Numbered from the stretch's first letter, positions 53,243-61,682 are shown. The stretch: DNA of 64,000 nucleotides from Paenibacillus glacialis (GCF_001637205.1 NZ_LVJH01000070.1:62001-126000), one strand, 5' to 3'. Notes: generated from the letters alone by a model not told the origin. A program made the numbers and translations.

Positions 53243-53848
53243 TTATCCATTCTGCTTAGCCTGTCCCGATGCAGCACGCAATGTATCAGCCAGTCTACCG
53301 ATCTCCTTTTTATCCGATGCTGTCATAGCCGCACCCCATGCCGGCTTAAGATAATTATCAATGATTGCATTTGCGTCTTTTTTGTCCACTCTTGATATCT
53401 CCTCTTTGGAATAATAGTCTTGCAAATACTTCGTAGGCTCTACTACACCAGATTCTGTTGCCGTATAGCCATATGATGGTGAGCAAGCCTTGCGGATCTC
53501 ATAATGAAGATGTGCGCCTGTTGAAACTCCAGTACTACCTTGAAGCCCCACCTTTTGACCTCTCTTTACCTTATCCCCAACCTTTATCGATGCAGCTGAT
53601 AGATGGGCGTAACAGTGTAGATAGCCTTTCTCGTCCTTGATCGCTACTACGATGCCGTAGCCTCCGAATCCTGAACCTTTTGCACTCTCTTTAGCGTGGA
53701 TAACTTCACCAGCAACAAATGCATACAACGGACCTGTGGAGGGTGTCGTTACAAGATCAACGCCCTTGTGAAACTTTGGTACTTTATACACTGGATGCAT
53801 ACGCATACCGAAAGGACTTGTTAATCTATAAGATTCAAATGGATTCAT
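53243..53848 (-). CDS. M23 (LytM) peptidase, phage endolysin
   Basis: 201 residues. It would cleave peptidoglycan cross-bridges or stems at lysis. Zinc ligands of the M23 fold are visible in FHKGVDLV (HxxxD) and AHLHYEIR (HxH); TSPFGMRMHPV opens the domain. A C-terminal helical segment (about 150-201) ending AASGQAKQNG may bind the wall. There is no signal peptide, as expected for a holin-dependent lysin. Its start overlaps the holin gene by 14 bases. Confidence 0.9.
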   Translation of the reverse strand: MNPFESYRLTSPFGMRMHPVYKVPKFHKGVDLVTTPSTGPLYAFVAGEVIHAKESAKGSGFGGYGIVVAIKDEKGYLHCYAHLSAASIKVGDKVKRGQKVGLQGSTGVSTGAHLHYEIRKACSPSYGYTATESGVVEPTKYLQDYYSKEEISRVDKKDANAIIDNYLKPAWGAAMTASDKKEIGRLADTLRAASGQAKQNG

Positions 53849-54251
53849 GATTGATCGCTCCCCTTTTTTTTAAAATAGCTATGACATCTTTGATCTGTTT
53901 CGGTAATGGCAGCCCCAAACGTCCGTAATTCTCCGTTATGGATATAAGTTCATTCGCCAAATAAAAATAAATGGCCCCGATCATAATTACATCAGAGCCA
54001 AACAAAACATCTAATCTATGAGCCAATATAACCACAAGCATCATAAGCCCTTTTTTTGCTAATCCCCAAAATCCAACTTTACTACTAAGCCCCTTGCCCT
54101 CCTTAATCGATGCTGCAAGACCTGTGCCGTAATCGATCACAATCGCAAGTAAGAAAAACGAAATCAGTTCTGTCCAACCTCCAAAAAAATAAGTCCCTAT
54201 AGTCCCAAATAATGCTATACCCCACTTTAACGTTAAATCCAATCTTTCCAT
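53835..54251 (-). CDS. Phage holin (Holin_4_1 / toxin secretion holin family)
   Basis: 138 residues from the ATG at 54251, nine bases after AGGGAG; earlier starts in the same frame overlap this site. It has three hydrophobic stretches (about 10-45, 70-90 and 95-110). The segment LLAIVIDYGTGLAASIKEGKGLSSKVGFWGL-like is typical of the phage_holin_4_1 family. It would permeabilise the membrane to release the endolysin encoded next. Confidence 0.88.
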   Translation of the reverse strand: MERLDLTLKWGIALFGTIGTYFFGGWTELISFFLLAIVIDYGTGLAASIKEGKGLSSKVGFWGLAKKGLMMLVVILAHRLDVLFGSDVIMIGAIYFYLANELISITENYGRLGLPLPKQIKDVIAILKKRGAINHESI

Positions 54252-54450
54252 GCTTACCATCTCCCTTTTTGAAATACAAATAGCCCCCATAGTTATGAGG
54301 GCAAAATAAAAACACCTCGATGGGTGCTGTTGATGCTGTGTATAATCGTCCTAATGCGAATTAACGTTTTTTCCTCACCTATTTTCTAATTTACTAAATT
54401 CTTCATCTGTTGTTATAATAAACTTTAGTCTTAAAGGGGAGGTAGTACTA

Positions 54451-55554
54451 ATTAAAAGTACAAATATTAAGTATTTACCAGCAATAGACCACATCCGTGC
54501 ATACGCGGCATTACTAATTATTTTATACCATTCGCTCAATAACTTTTCTTACATAATCCTTTATAATAAGCCCTTTGAGTTTGATCATTGGATCTATTCC
54601 AATAATCCACTTAATACACTTATAATTGAGGGGCACACTGCTGTTGCACTTTTTATGGTGTTAAGTGGTTTTATTTTCACTTACGGATCAATAGGAAAAA
54701 AAATAGATTACATAGGATTTGTCAGAAATCGTTTATTACGCATTTATCCCTTATTTATTTTTCTTATTATTGTTGGTTTAAGTGTATACCCTCAAAATTT
54801 CTCATTCAGTTCGTTTCTTCAGACTGTTTTCGGTTTTGCAAATATGCCTAACTCTTTAAATCTTGGTCCATATTCTTCAATGTTCTGGGCTATTTCTGTT
54901 GAATTCCAATTTTATTTGATATTCCCCTTTCTTTTAAAGACAATGGAAACAGATAGGAAAAAAATACTAGCAATAGTTCTATTAGCTTTATTATTTAGAT
55001 TCTCTGCATATTTCTATGATGCCAATTTGAGAGATCTATCATATTGGAATATGATTGGGAGAATTGATCAATTCATCCTTGGCATGCTTGCAGCAAATTA
55101 CTACAAAAATTTAAAACCCAAAGGGGAAAAGTTGTTTAAAATTGCATTCATTCCTAGTGTAATTACTATGCTGTTGACTTTACTAGTTTTCAACAAACTA
55201 GGTGGATGGGTATCAGTTTCTTCTTGGAAAATTATTTGGCCTTCAATTGAAGGTTTAATGTGGGCATTTTTCTTGATTTCATATATTTTGATTTTCAATC
55301 ACTATTCAAGCTACTTATCTAGATTAGTATCAAAGCTTGGTGAATTATCGTTCTCAATGTACCTAATTCATTCTATTGTCATTCAAGCTTTAATTAATAA
55401 GGGTTTATTTTTCACCTTTAGTACTAGTCCCTTTAAAAACGCAATACTGACTTCATTAATCATTGTTATACCAATTACCATCATCATTTCATTTATTACG
55501 TATAATACAATCGAGAAACCATTCTTAAAAATGAGAGGGAAGTATTTAAAATAA
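54451..55554 (+). CDS. Acyltransferase family 3 (OafA-like) membrane protein, apparent ATT start
   Basis: 367 residues if translation begins at ATT 54451. The open frame runs from the stop at 54352-54354 with no ATG, GTG or TTG until ATG 54655, which would cut off the conserved N terminus. GGGGAGG lies eight bases before the ATT. The N-terminal part YLPAIDHIRAYAALLIILYHS and EGHTAVALFMVLSGFIF is the classical acyltransferase 3 signature with the catalytic His of YHS; about ten membrane segments follow. Such enzymes O-acetylate surface sugars. It is AT-rich and oriented against the phage genes, so probably prophage cargo. Confidence 0.82.
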   Translation: MKSTNIKYLPAIDHIRAYAALLIILYHSLNNFSYIILYNKPFEFDHWIYSNNPLNTLIIEGHTAVALFMVLSGFIFTYGSIGKKIDYIGFVRNRLLRIYPLFIFLIIVGLSVYPQNFSFSSFLQTVFGFANMPNSLNLGPYSSMFWAISVEFQFYLIFPFLLKTMETDRKKILAIVLLALLFRFSAYFYDANLRDLSYWNMIGRIDQFILGMLAANYYKNLKPKGEKLFKIAFIPSVITMLLTLLVFNKLGGWVSVSSWKIIWPSIEGLMWAFFLISYILIFNHYSSYLSRLVSKLGELSFSMYLIHSIVIQALINKGLFFTFSTSPFKNAILTSLIIVIPITIIISFITYNTIEKPFLKMRGKYLK

Positions 55555-55612
55555 TTAGTATTCAAAACACCTCAAATTTAATAGTTTTTGGTGTACCAAG
55601 AATTTTCAATTA

Positions 55613-56665
55613 CTACATTCCTTCGACCCTTTTAATCATCTCCTTAATAATATATTTACTTAAGGAAACGTATTCGTCTCTATCCACAATTTTAAGTTTC
55701 ATGATTTTGTTCCCTTGAGTGTAATCAACCTTGCCCTCTTTCAAGAACTTGGCGGTTACCGGTTCAAAAGTTATTGGTGATGATAACGCGGTGTTATTCT
55801 CTAAGTTATATTTGTCTATATACGAATCCCAACCACCATCTAGTATGCTGAGCAAAGGAGCAACCCACAAGTTGCGCATATCCTCTAAAAATAACGTCCC
55901 GTTATATTCATTATTCAAAAAACTTTCGAATGGAATGGTTTCTTTAATAAACCTGTAAAGAAACCATTTAAACAACGGTGATTCTGAATTAGTAAATAGT
56001 TCACTATGCTTTACTGTAAAATAAGAACTATTATCCCCATATGTCCATAGTCCCTCTTCAAAACAAGGTATCCAAAAGATAGAAAGCCCCGAGTTCATAA
56101 CATTTAAGTAGGCCAACTCATCCAATTCAACGTTGTGTTCTTTATATGTCCCCTTGTAATCGCCTGCAAATATATATATTTTAGATACTTTTTCCCTAAA
56201 CAAGTTTGGCTCTCTATTATACGCGGCTGAAATATCCCGTAGGCTTCCCACTGTAACAATTGTAGTTTTCTCTGGCGCTTGTTGAATTTCGCTTATTATA
56301 TTTTGGATGTTTCTCTGTAAAAAACTGTGTGATTTCCATCCTCTATCTTTGTAGAAATAAGAATTCTCATTTAATCCAAGTGTATATTTTGTTGTTTCGC
56401 CTGTTATAATATCCAGGTTTTCAATAGCCGATGCTCCACCTCTTGTTGTTATTTGTTCATTACCATCGAGTATGATAGTGGAATCAATACCTTCTAAAGA
56501 TTTCAGAGCTATCAAATCAAAATAATCGTCAAAATCCCCATCATTGAATAGATCTGTAGAATAGATAATCTTATTATCGGCAAATACCGAGGATGGGTAA
56601 AGGGAGAAAGGTGAGATAACACTTGTAAGAATCACTACCATTAAAAGCTTAATAAATTTATTCAT
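55613..56665 (-). CDS. Secreted nucleoside-hydrolase-like protein
   Basis: 350 residues with a signal peptide (about 1-29, cleavage after VFA). The mature start IIYSTDLFNDGDFDDYFDL resembles the Asp-rich Ca2+ site of inosine-uridine nucleoside hydrolases (DxDxxxDD) with altered spacing, and TIVTVGSLRDISAAYNREP then KIYIFAGD fits the conserved second region. The family is inferred; catalytic residues were not all matched. It would act outside the cell, perhaps on nucleosides or related ribosides. Strongly AT-rich, between the acyltransferase and tail fibre genes, it is probable cargo. Confidence 0.7.
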   Translation of the reverse strand: MNKFIKLLMVVILTSVISPFSLYPSSVFADNKIIYSTDLFNDGDFDDYFDLIALKSLEGIDSTIILDGNEQITTRGGASAIENLDIITGETTKYTLGLNENSYFYKDRGWKSHSFLQRNIQNIISEIQQAPEKTTIVTVGSLRDISAAYNREPNLFREKVSKIYIFAGDYKGTYKEHNVELDELAYLNVMNSGLSIFWIPCFEEGLWTYGDNSSYFTVKHSELFTNSESPLFKWFLYRFIKETIPFESFLNNEYNGTLFLEDMRNLWVAPLLSILDGGWDSYIDKYNLENNTALSSPITFEPVTAKFLKEGKVDYTQGNKIMKLKIVDRDEYVSLSKYIIKEMIKRVEGM

Positions 56666-56768
56666 AATTTTACTCTCCTTTGAATTATTAGTAACTAAAT
56701 TAGCATGGATTGGTTTTTTATCCTTGTTGTGTTGACAGATTTTTTAATTTATTAATAACATTACTATC

Positions 56769-57689
56769 TTATTGCGCCCCCCCCCATGCTACTTCTTCGG
56801 CCGTCGTTCCGCTTGGCTGACTCCCAGATTTACCAATTGTACTTGCAGTTGTACATTGCAGTGCAATTGAGTTTCCTGTCCCGCTGTTTTCTTCACTGAA
56901 ACAGACACTTAAATACTGAATGCTTATTGCAGAAGTTGTTTTATTCGAAATTTGGCAATTCGATATTTGAACCGCGTTACTGCTATTAACCAGGACACCA
57001 TAAGGAGATATACTCACCATTTTTAAGGATACTAAATTAATTCTCTTAGAGTTCATATAAACAAATGCAGGCATGCCATCTACGCTAGAAATTACTTCAA
57101 ATGATGTCACACTAATGGTTATTGAATTATCATAAATATTCAAACTATTTATTTTACAATTCGGACCATTTAGCTCCAATCCTGATCGACCGCTGAACCC
57201 TACAAATGATATGTCCTCAGCGTAGTTACCTGCGATTACATTAATAATTATCCTATTAGCAATAAATTTAGGTAATTTATTTATGGCAAATTGTATGGTT
57301 TTAAAGGGGTTTCCGCTGGTCCCATCTCCTGTTGTATCGTTACCCGTAGTTGCTACATAGAAAATAATATCAACTGTTGTTTGTTTCACTGTTTCCGCCT
57401 TATGCGTAGTAAGAGAGTCATTTACAGTCTTAAGAGCCTTGGGTGTAGCTGCCTCTGTCTCTGACGCGCTATTCACAGCGCTGTTCAGTTGTGTGATTCC
57501 TTTAACTGTTAGTGATGCATCAGGAATAACAATATCTTGAACATCTTCCCGTAATTCTCCTATAGCGCCATCGATCTTATCCCAGTTGTCATTGAGCATA
57601 GTTTTGATATTAAATGTGTCATTACTGTCTATTACCGGGTCCTTTTTTAGCAATCCTAAATTTGGTGTATTACTAGGCAATAGCTTCAC
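56769..57689 (-). CDS. Phage tail fibre protein with beta-helix-like domain
   Basis: 306 residues. Residues 1-60 start with KLLPSNTPNLGLLKKDP, common in tail proteins that follow YmfQ. Residues 58-90 match a tail fibre repeat (ASLTVKGITQLNSAVNSAS, EAATPKALK). From about 110 a right-handed beta-helix seems likely (GTSGNPFKTIQFAINKLP then repeating short strands). It would bind the host surface. A run of nine G (56777-56785) lies five codons before the stop and could vary the C terminus by slippage. It overlaps the YmfQ-like gene by 17 bases. Confidence 0.82.
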   Translation of the reverse strand: MKLLPSNTPNLGLLKKDPVIDSNDTFNIKTMLNDNWDKIDGAIGELREDVQDIVIPDASLTVKGITQLNSAVNSASETEAATPKALKTVNDSLTTHKAETVKQTTVDIIFYVATTGNDTTGDGTSGNPFKTIQFAINKLPKFIANRIIINVIAGNYAEDISFVGFSGRSGLELNGPNCKINSLNIYDNSITISVTSFEVISSVDGMPAFVYMNSKRINLVSLKMVSISPYGVLVNSSNAVQISNCQISNKTTSAISIQYLSVCFSEENSGTGNSIALQCTTASTIGKSGSQPSGTTAEEVAWGGAQ

Positions 57690-58227
57690 CTCCTGAAAAA
57701 TTTGATAATGTAATCTGTTGTATTTGGTTAAGTGTCATCACGTTGTGTATTTCACGTATTAATAGAAAGCGGAATTTATATTCAAGTGCCATGTGTGCGG
57801 GTTTGATATCCTCTAATGCTTGTTTTAGATCGTCTATGTTAGGGGGAATACCCAAGGAATCAATGAACGTAATAACGATCGTATAATGAGGCATATCCAC
57901 GGCTACATTAACCGTTCCGCCATCATAGGCTTGAGCAACATTCTTGATCATAGAACCAGACACCTTACCACTACCACGCATCTTAGATATAATTACGGAC
58001 CGTCTTTGATCTGCTGGCTTTGTCTTATCAACTACGATTTGTAAATCCCTTTCATAGCGACCTAGGAACATAGTTGATGTCTCGGGATACGATTCATTCA
58101 AGAGTGTTTCGATGTCCGAATACAGCCTATCAAACTCCACACCTTCTGTGGCTGTCAGAACATCCATTTCTACGATTTCATCATAGTAATCAGGTAAGTG
58201 TTCCCTTAATCTCTCAACGGCTGTCAT
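57673..58227 (-). CDS. Phage tail protein, YmfQ-like (DUF2313)
   Basis: 184 residues. The N-terminal LREHLPDYYDEIVEMD and the central YPETSTMFLGRYERDLQI followed by DQRRSVIISKMRGSGKVS match the YmfQ/DUF2313 tail proteins that connect baseplate and fibre in PBSX- and Mu-like phages. It overlaps both the baseplate J gene (by four bases) and the fibre gene, as usual in tail operons. Confidence 0.85.
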   Translation of the reverse strand: MTAVERLREHLPDYYDEIVEMDVLTATEGVEFDRLYSDIETLLNESYPETSTMFLGRYERDLQIVVDKTKPADQRRSVIISKMRGSGKVSGSMIKNVAQAYDGGTVNVAVDMPHYTIVITFIDSLGIPPNIDDLKQALEDIKPAHMALEYKFRFLLIREIHNVMTLNQIQQITLSNFSGGEAIA

Positions 58228-59281
58228 GACACGTTCACCGTGCCCAAGACTGCAACGGAATCCATTGGAATCTGAATATTTTGCGTTCCTCCGTTTACAA
58301 GCAAATTCGAATAGTCGATAACTGGAGGTATCCCTAAGATGATGCTTTGAATACGTGTGTACCTCATTAGCGGATCATTAAAAGCCAAATCTTTCAGATA
58401 TTCCTTAGCACCAGTTTCTAACTGCTCTTTAACTTGTGCAATACTAGCTCCAGCAGCAAGAACAACGGTAACTGATACGTTAATCGGAACCTCTGAGGCT
58501 CCCACGATTGATACCTTAACCCCGATGAGTGCAGCGCCTTCGCCCATCCCATCCTGATTAGGGTCAATATATTTCTGAACTGCGCTGACGATAGCGAAAG
58601 CAGGAGTGCGCATATCATTATCTAATATGACCACCTTCACGGTGCCCTCACCATTCCAAATTTGAAACGCCCTCGCCCTTCCTACTCCTGGTATCTCCCT
58701 AGCCCATAACTCATACTGGTACCTATTGCCCGACGTAATTGGACGTGAGATTCTTTCTTGGTAGTATTCATAGAGCGACTCATCTGTTTCGGTATCTTGC
58801 CCTGCTACAAGTAGTTCAGTAATTTCCCCACGCCCAAGATCGTTAATGTAATCAATCGGGATAATTGCACCAAAATGACGATTACCTTCTGATCCTCGGT
58901 TTCACACTCTAGTCGGTAGTTTCCTAATGAGAGTTTGCCGATTGTCTTGTAATTCAGCTCCCCCAGTGAGAATCGGCTACCAACAGGGATATCTAATAAC
59001 GTATTACTGGCGTTGTAAAACAAACCTCTTAATTGCGCCTTACTAGATTTCTTCCGTGCGACACCTGACCACGCGATAGCCCGATCTAAATATTCACCTG
59101 TAGCTGTATCTGGGAACCGAAGACTGGAATTTATATCTAGCTCAATATAGGCTTGTGCTAGTTCTACAGCAGCAGGAGCTAAGGCATCATAGATAATACT
59201 TCCTTCCCTTTTGTCTATACCGTCAGGTACTCTGTCTAACATTCGTTCTAATATGTTTTCAAAGGTTTGGTCCTCATACAC
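58224..59281 (-). pseudogene. Baseplate J-like protein (XkdT), frameshifted
   Basis: The gene starts at GTG 59281 (GGAG nine bases upstream) and reads YEDQTFENILERMLDRVP, VDKREGSIIYDAL-like, as in XkdT. Near 58891-58897 the frame breaks: in the original frame it soon stops, while the next frame continues SEGNRHFGAIIPIDYINDLG, then ISRPITSGNRYQYE and NGEGTVKVVILDNDMR to the stop at 58224. Adding one G to the GAGGATC sequence restores a 352-residue protein, the normal XkdT length. So a single-base deletion (or sequencing error) has split it. Confidence 0.88.
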
Positions 59282-59687
59282 CGTTCCCCAGCTCCTTTGT
59301 TTCTTGATATCGTCCGAATTCTGATTCGACCGTAAAATGAACCAATGCGTTATCAAGTTCATAGGCGAATTTAAAGCCTGTTACAGCCACGATTCGATCA
59401 TCTTGGGTTAATGCTTCCTTCACCCATCGTTCCACCTCAGATTCAAATACAGAGCGTCCACGGCTGGCAGATAGATCCACCTCACTACCAAAGTCGTTAC
59501 TGTAAATGAGATGCTCAAAACGAGTAGTTGAAAGAATCTTGAACACAACTTGTTTGATTGCATCCAGTCCGTCAATCGTTTGACTGCTGATCCTTTTGTT
59601 AACTAGATCAAGCTTATATGTCCTACTCGGTAGGGCAACCGGTTCTAATTCTTCATCCGACATTTCGAAATCGCTATGTGGGATCAT
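59274..59687 (-). CDS. Phage protein XkdS-like (DUF2634)
   Basis: 137 residues. The central region GLDAIKQVVFKILSTTRFEHLIYSNDFGSE is the gp25/DUF2634 baseplate-wedge pattern, following SRTYKLDLVNKRISS. It is a likely structural part of the contractile-tail baseplate. The stop overlaps the start of the xkdT gene by eight bases and its own start overlaps the xkdR stop, consistent with one tail operon. Confidence 0.87.
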   Translation of the reverse strand: MIPHSDFEMSDEELEPVALPSRTYKLDLVNKRISSQTIDGLDAIKQVVFKILSTTRFEHLIYSNDFGSEVDLSASRGRSVFESEVERWVKEALTQDDRIVAVTGFKFAYELDNALVHFTVESEFGRYQETKELGNGV

Positions 59688-60025
59688 CCACTCACTACCT
59701 TGTCCATCACTACGAATTGTTGACCACCCTGTACACGCAGCAGGATCACTTTATCACCACTCTCCAACCCTTTCCTGATCACTATCTTATTTAGTAATGA
59801 TTCATCGGTATCAGATAGGCCAATGACTGCATGGACGTGTTTTAAATCTATCTCAAAGCGTCCCATTGATTCGGGAACAATTAAAAAAGCCTCTGTCAAA
59901 ATTAGGCGCTGATCCACACTAATTTCTAAAGGGCTTATTGATAAAACCGTTCCAAACATTACAGCTGTTGGGTTACTATTCTTGAACACCTCTAATGCTG
60001 CTTGCTTGATAACTTCCAGCATCAT
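59684..60025 (-). CDS. Phage protein XkdR-like (DUF2577)
   Basis: 113 residues. The N-terminal KQAALEVFKNSNPTAVMFGTVLSISPLEI and the C-terminal GDKVILLRVQGGQQFVVMDKV are the DUF2577 pattern of the baseplate assembly protein XkdR. It overlaps the truncated xkdQ stop (ATGA) and the next gene, in the standard order xkdQ-R-S-T. Confidence 0.87.
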   Translation of the reverse strand: MMLEVIKQAALEVFKNSNPTAVMFGTVLSISPLEISVDQRLILTEAFLIVPESMGRFEIDLKHVHAVIGLSDTDESLLNKIVIRKGLESGDKVILLRVQGGQQFVVMDKVVSG

Positions 60026-60190
60026 ACCAACCTCAATTCCAATGACATCGTGTGATTAGATTCGATATTTTTATGTGAACATTCGTCCACTAGAAAAAAC
60101 TTGTTGATGCCAAAACGTTCAATATAAACATTTACGTATATTCCAGCTCTTAACCTCAAATCTCCGATAGCTTCAATCTTCATTGATCCT
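60022..60190 (-). pseudogene. XkdQ-like tail protein, 3' fragment
   Basis: About 55 codons ending at TGA 60022 read SMKIEAIGDLRLRAGIYV, then VDECSHKNIESNHTMSLELRLV, the usual C-terminal end of XkdQ (about 320 residues). An in-frame stop and unrelated sequence lie just upstream, and the fragment begins at a tandem 11-bp repeat (60178-60199). The rest of xkdQ and all upstream tail and head genes are gone. Confidence 0.85.
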
Positions 60191-60199
60191 TCATTGATC
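60178..60199. repeat. Tandem 11-bp direct repeat at the xkdQ deletion junction
   Basis: CTTCATTGATC occurs at 60178-60188 and 60189-60199. It sits exactly where xkdQ similarity ends and may be a trace of the deletion event. Confidence 0.8.
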
Positions 60200-60218
60200 T
60201 AGTTTCTCGATTCTTTCA

Positions 60219-60479
60219 GTGTATTTGATAGGTTATGACTTGAATAAATCCGGACAAGACTACGACGGTCTTTACAAAGCAATCCAGAGTTTCGGATCTT
60301 GGTGCCATGTACTGGATTCTACTTGGGTCGTTTGGGCAAATTCTGCACAAGAGGTACAAGCAAGAATCCAGCCACATATAGACAGCAATGATACATTCTT
60401 CATCGTAAGGATCACTACCGGTTATGTCGGTTGGCTACCTGAAAACGTTTGGGAGTGGGTTCATAAATTGGTCATTTAG
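60219..60479 (+). CDS. Small Cas2-like (ferredoxin-fold) protein
   Basis: 86 residues from a GTG at 60219 with no clear ribosome site. MYLIGYDLNKSGQDYDGLYKAI followed by STWVVWANSAQEV and a FFIVRIT strand resembles the small Cas2-like proteins often labelled SinR family in Firmicutes (not the SinR repressor). Cas2-like folds include nucleases and toxins such as VapD, but no activity can be assigned. No CRISPR or other cas gene is present. It is on the strand opposite to the phage genes; a terminator follows at 60501-60537. Confidence 0.65.
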   Translation: MYLIGYDLNKSGQDYDGLYKAIQSFGSWCHVLDSTWVVWANSAQEVQARIQPHIDSNDTFFIVRITTGYVGWLPENVWEWVHKLVI

Positions 60480-60497
60480 CCTCTCACACTATTTATT

Positions 60498-60650
60498 CTA
60501 AGAAGCGCTGGTACATACCTCTGAATCCAGCGCTTCTGTGTTTTCTAAAACCACTATTACTGCCGGACCTTTAATTGTGACTCCGGCTACTTCTGCATCA
60601 ATCTTACAGTTCGTCCCTTTAGGGATTACAATTGTTTGAGACGTACTCAC
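60498..60650 (-). CDS. Small hypothetical protein, 50 residues
   Basis: Frame from GTG 60650 (AGAGAGGAT about ten bases upstream; a GTG three codons earlier is possible) to TAG. It reads VSTSQTIVIPKGTNCKIDAEVAG and then VTIKGPAVIVVLEN, beta-rich, like small phage hypothetical proteins. The last codons form the hairpin 60501-60537. Confidence 0.5.
   Translation of the reverse strand: MSTSQTIVIPKGTNCKIDAEVAGVTIKGPAVIVVLENTEALDSEVCTSAS
60501..60537 (+). terminator. Terminator of the Cas2-like gene
   Basis: Perfect 11-base arms AGAAGCGCTGG and CCAGCGCTTCT, followed on the plus strand by GTGTTTTCT. It lies inside the 3' end of the opposing 50-residue frame. Confidence 0.7.
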
Positions 60651-60679
60651 ATCTATCACATCCTCTCTCAAATTAAAAA

Positions 60680-60703
60680 TAAAAGCCGCCTATTGGCGAC
60701 TTA
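60680..60703 (-). terminator. Terminator of the 60711-61550 gene
   Basis: AGTCGCC-aata-GGCGGCT on the minus strand, followed by TTTATTTTT. Confidence 0.82.
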
Positions 60704-60710
60704 TTTTAAG

Positions 60711-61550
60711 TTAATCAACTTTAATTTCTTTTATCACTTGATCTAACCTACTCTTAAAGTGATCGTAATTATCAGGGATTTTTTTAGAGATTGATGATAT
60801 TCTAGTACTTGTAAAATGGGTGATTTTTTGCATATTAGACAAAGTATTTATAAGTTCGTTAAGTAAAGACTCAGGATATCTCTCTATCTCTAATGCTTGA
60901 TCAATAGCTTGACAAAGAAAGAAAACTTGGTTTTCAGGCACTCCCTTAATACTATGGATTAATGATGTATTCTCAAACGTATCAACTTTGATGTGCTTCA
61001 TTTCCTTTCTTAAGCTGTTTTCTTTCTCTTCAACCTCTAATTCCATCACTCTATATTGAGCTTGAAATTTAGCATCTAAGTCTTTTATCATAGCTTGCAA
61101 AATTTCTGTTTTCGCTTGAAATATCTCGTTTTTTTCATCTATCTTTTTTATAATCTCATTAAAAATTTGTTCCTTCAGATTATCAAATCTTTCTTTCATT
61201 TCTGAAATAGATTGATTGGTGGCTTCTTCATTATTTTTTAGAATTTCTTGTTTTATTGCCTCCATACCCACCTTATTAGTTCGTTGGCTACTAAATACGT
61301 TAAGACCAACTACAGTAGCAATTGCCGTCGCTAAACCTCCAAGAGCCCAATAAATTGTATTGAGTATTTTTTCGTTGTAATCCTTCTGGTCCTCATACAA
61401 TTGACGATAATAATCAGCGCTTTCGATTTTAACTAAATTATTATTTAATTGCGTTTTTTCGGCCTCTGTGGCAGCCTCGGCATTACTAATACTTAAAAAC
61501 AAAAATACAATACTAAAAATTAATAATGTTAACGTACATGACTTTTTCAT
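60711..61550 (-). CDS. Membrane-anchored coiled-coil protein of unknown function
   Basis: 279 residues from the ATG at 61550, following GGGAGG. A signal peptide or first TM (about 1-26, AEA cleavage) is followed by a second hydrophobic segment (about 62-84, IYWALGGLATAIATVVGLNVF). Residues 95-195 are a long charged coiled coil (KEQIFNEIIKKIDEKNEIFQ). The last 80 residues are helical. I know no homologue. It sits in the gap left by the phage head genes, with its own terminator, so it may be an acquired gene such as an exclusion or defence factor; that is speculation. Confidence 0.7.
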   Translation of the reverse strand: MKKSCTLTLLIFSIVFLFLSISNAEAATEAEKTQLNNNLVKIESADYYRQLYEDQKDYNEKILNTIYWALGGLATAIATVVGLNVFSSQRTNKVGMEAIKQEILKNNEEATNQSISEMKERFDNLKEQIFNEIIKKIDEKNEIFQAKTEILQAMIKDLDAKFQAQYRVMELEVEEKENSLRKEMKHIKVDTFENTSLIHSIKGVPENQVFFLCQAIDQALEIERYPESLLNELINTLSNMQKITHFTSTRISSISKKIPDNYDHFKSRLDQVIKEIKVD

Positions 61551-61650
61551 TACTACCTCCCATAAACTGTTCATTTATGAGGATTTTCGACATTATGTTG
61601 GTATTTCCTCCTTATTTAATGTTTTAAAAAAAACAAAAAGCCGTCCATAA

Positions 61651-61676
61651 GACCTCTACAGGATTCGAACCTGCAC
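61651..61676 (-). other. tRNA-like 3' fragment (T arm plus acceptor strand)
   Basis: On the minus strand GTGCAGG-TTCGAAT-CCTGT followed by AGAGGTC looks like a tRNA T arm and 3' acceptor strand. No matching 5' half with GACCTCT lies at the right distance. It may be a remnant of a tRNA or attachment site of another element. It does not match tRNA-Val beyond the generic T arm. Confidence 0.5.
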
Positions 61677-61682
61677 ATACCA

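Noticed and set aside
58805..59362. A separate 185-residue phage protein
   Set aside because: Its N-terminal 27 codons overlap xkdS and its tail is out-of-frame sequence; it is the first part of the frameshifted xkdT gene.
60219..60479. Reading the Cas2-like gene as part of a CRISPR-Cas system
   Set aside because: No cas1, effector gene or regularly spaced repeats were seen in the window.
61646..61676. A functional tRNA in the prophage
   Set aside because: Only the T arm and 3' acceptor strand are present; no 5' half pairs at the right distance.
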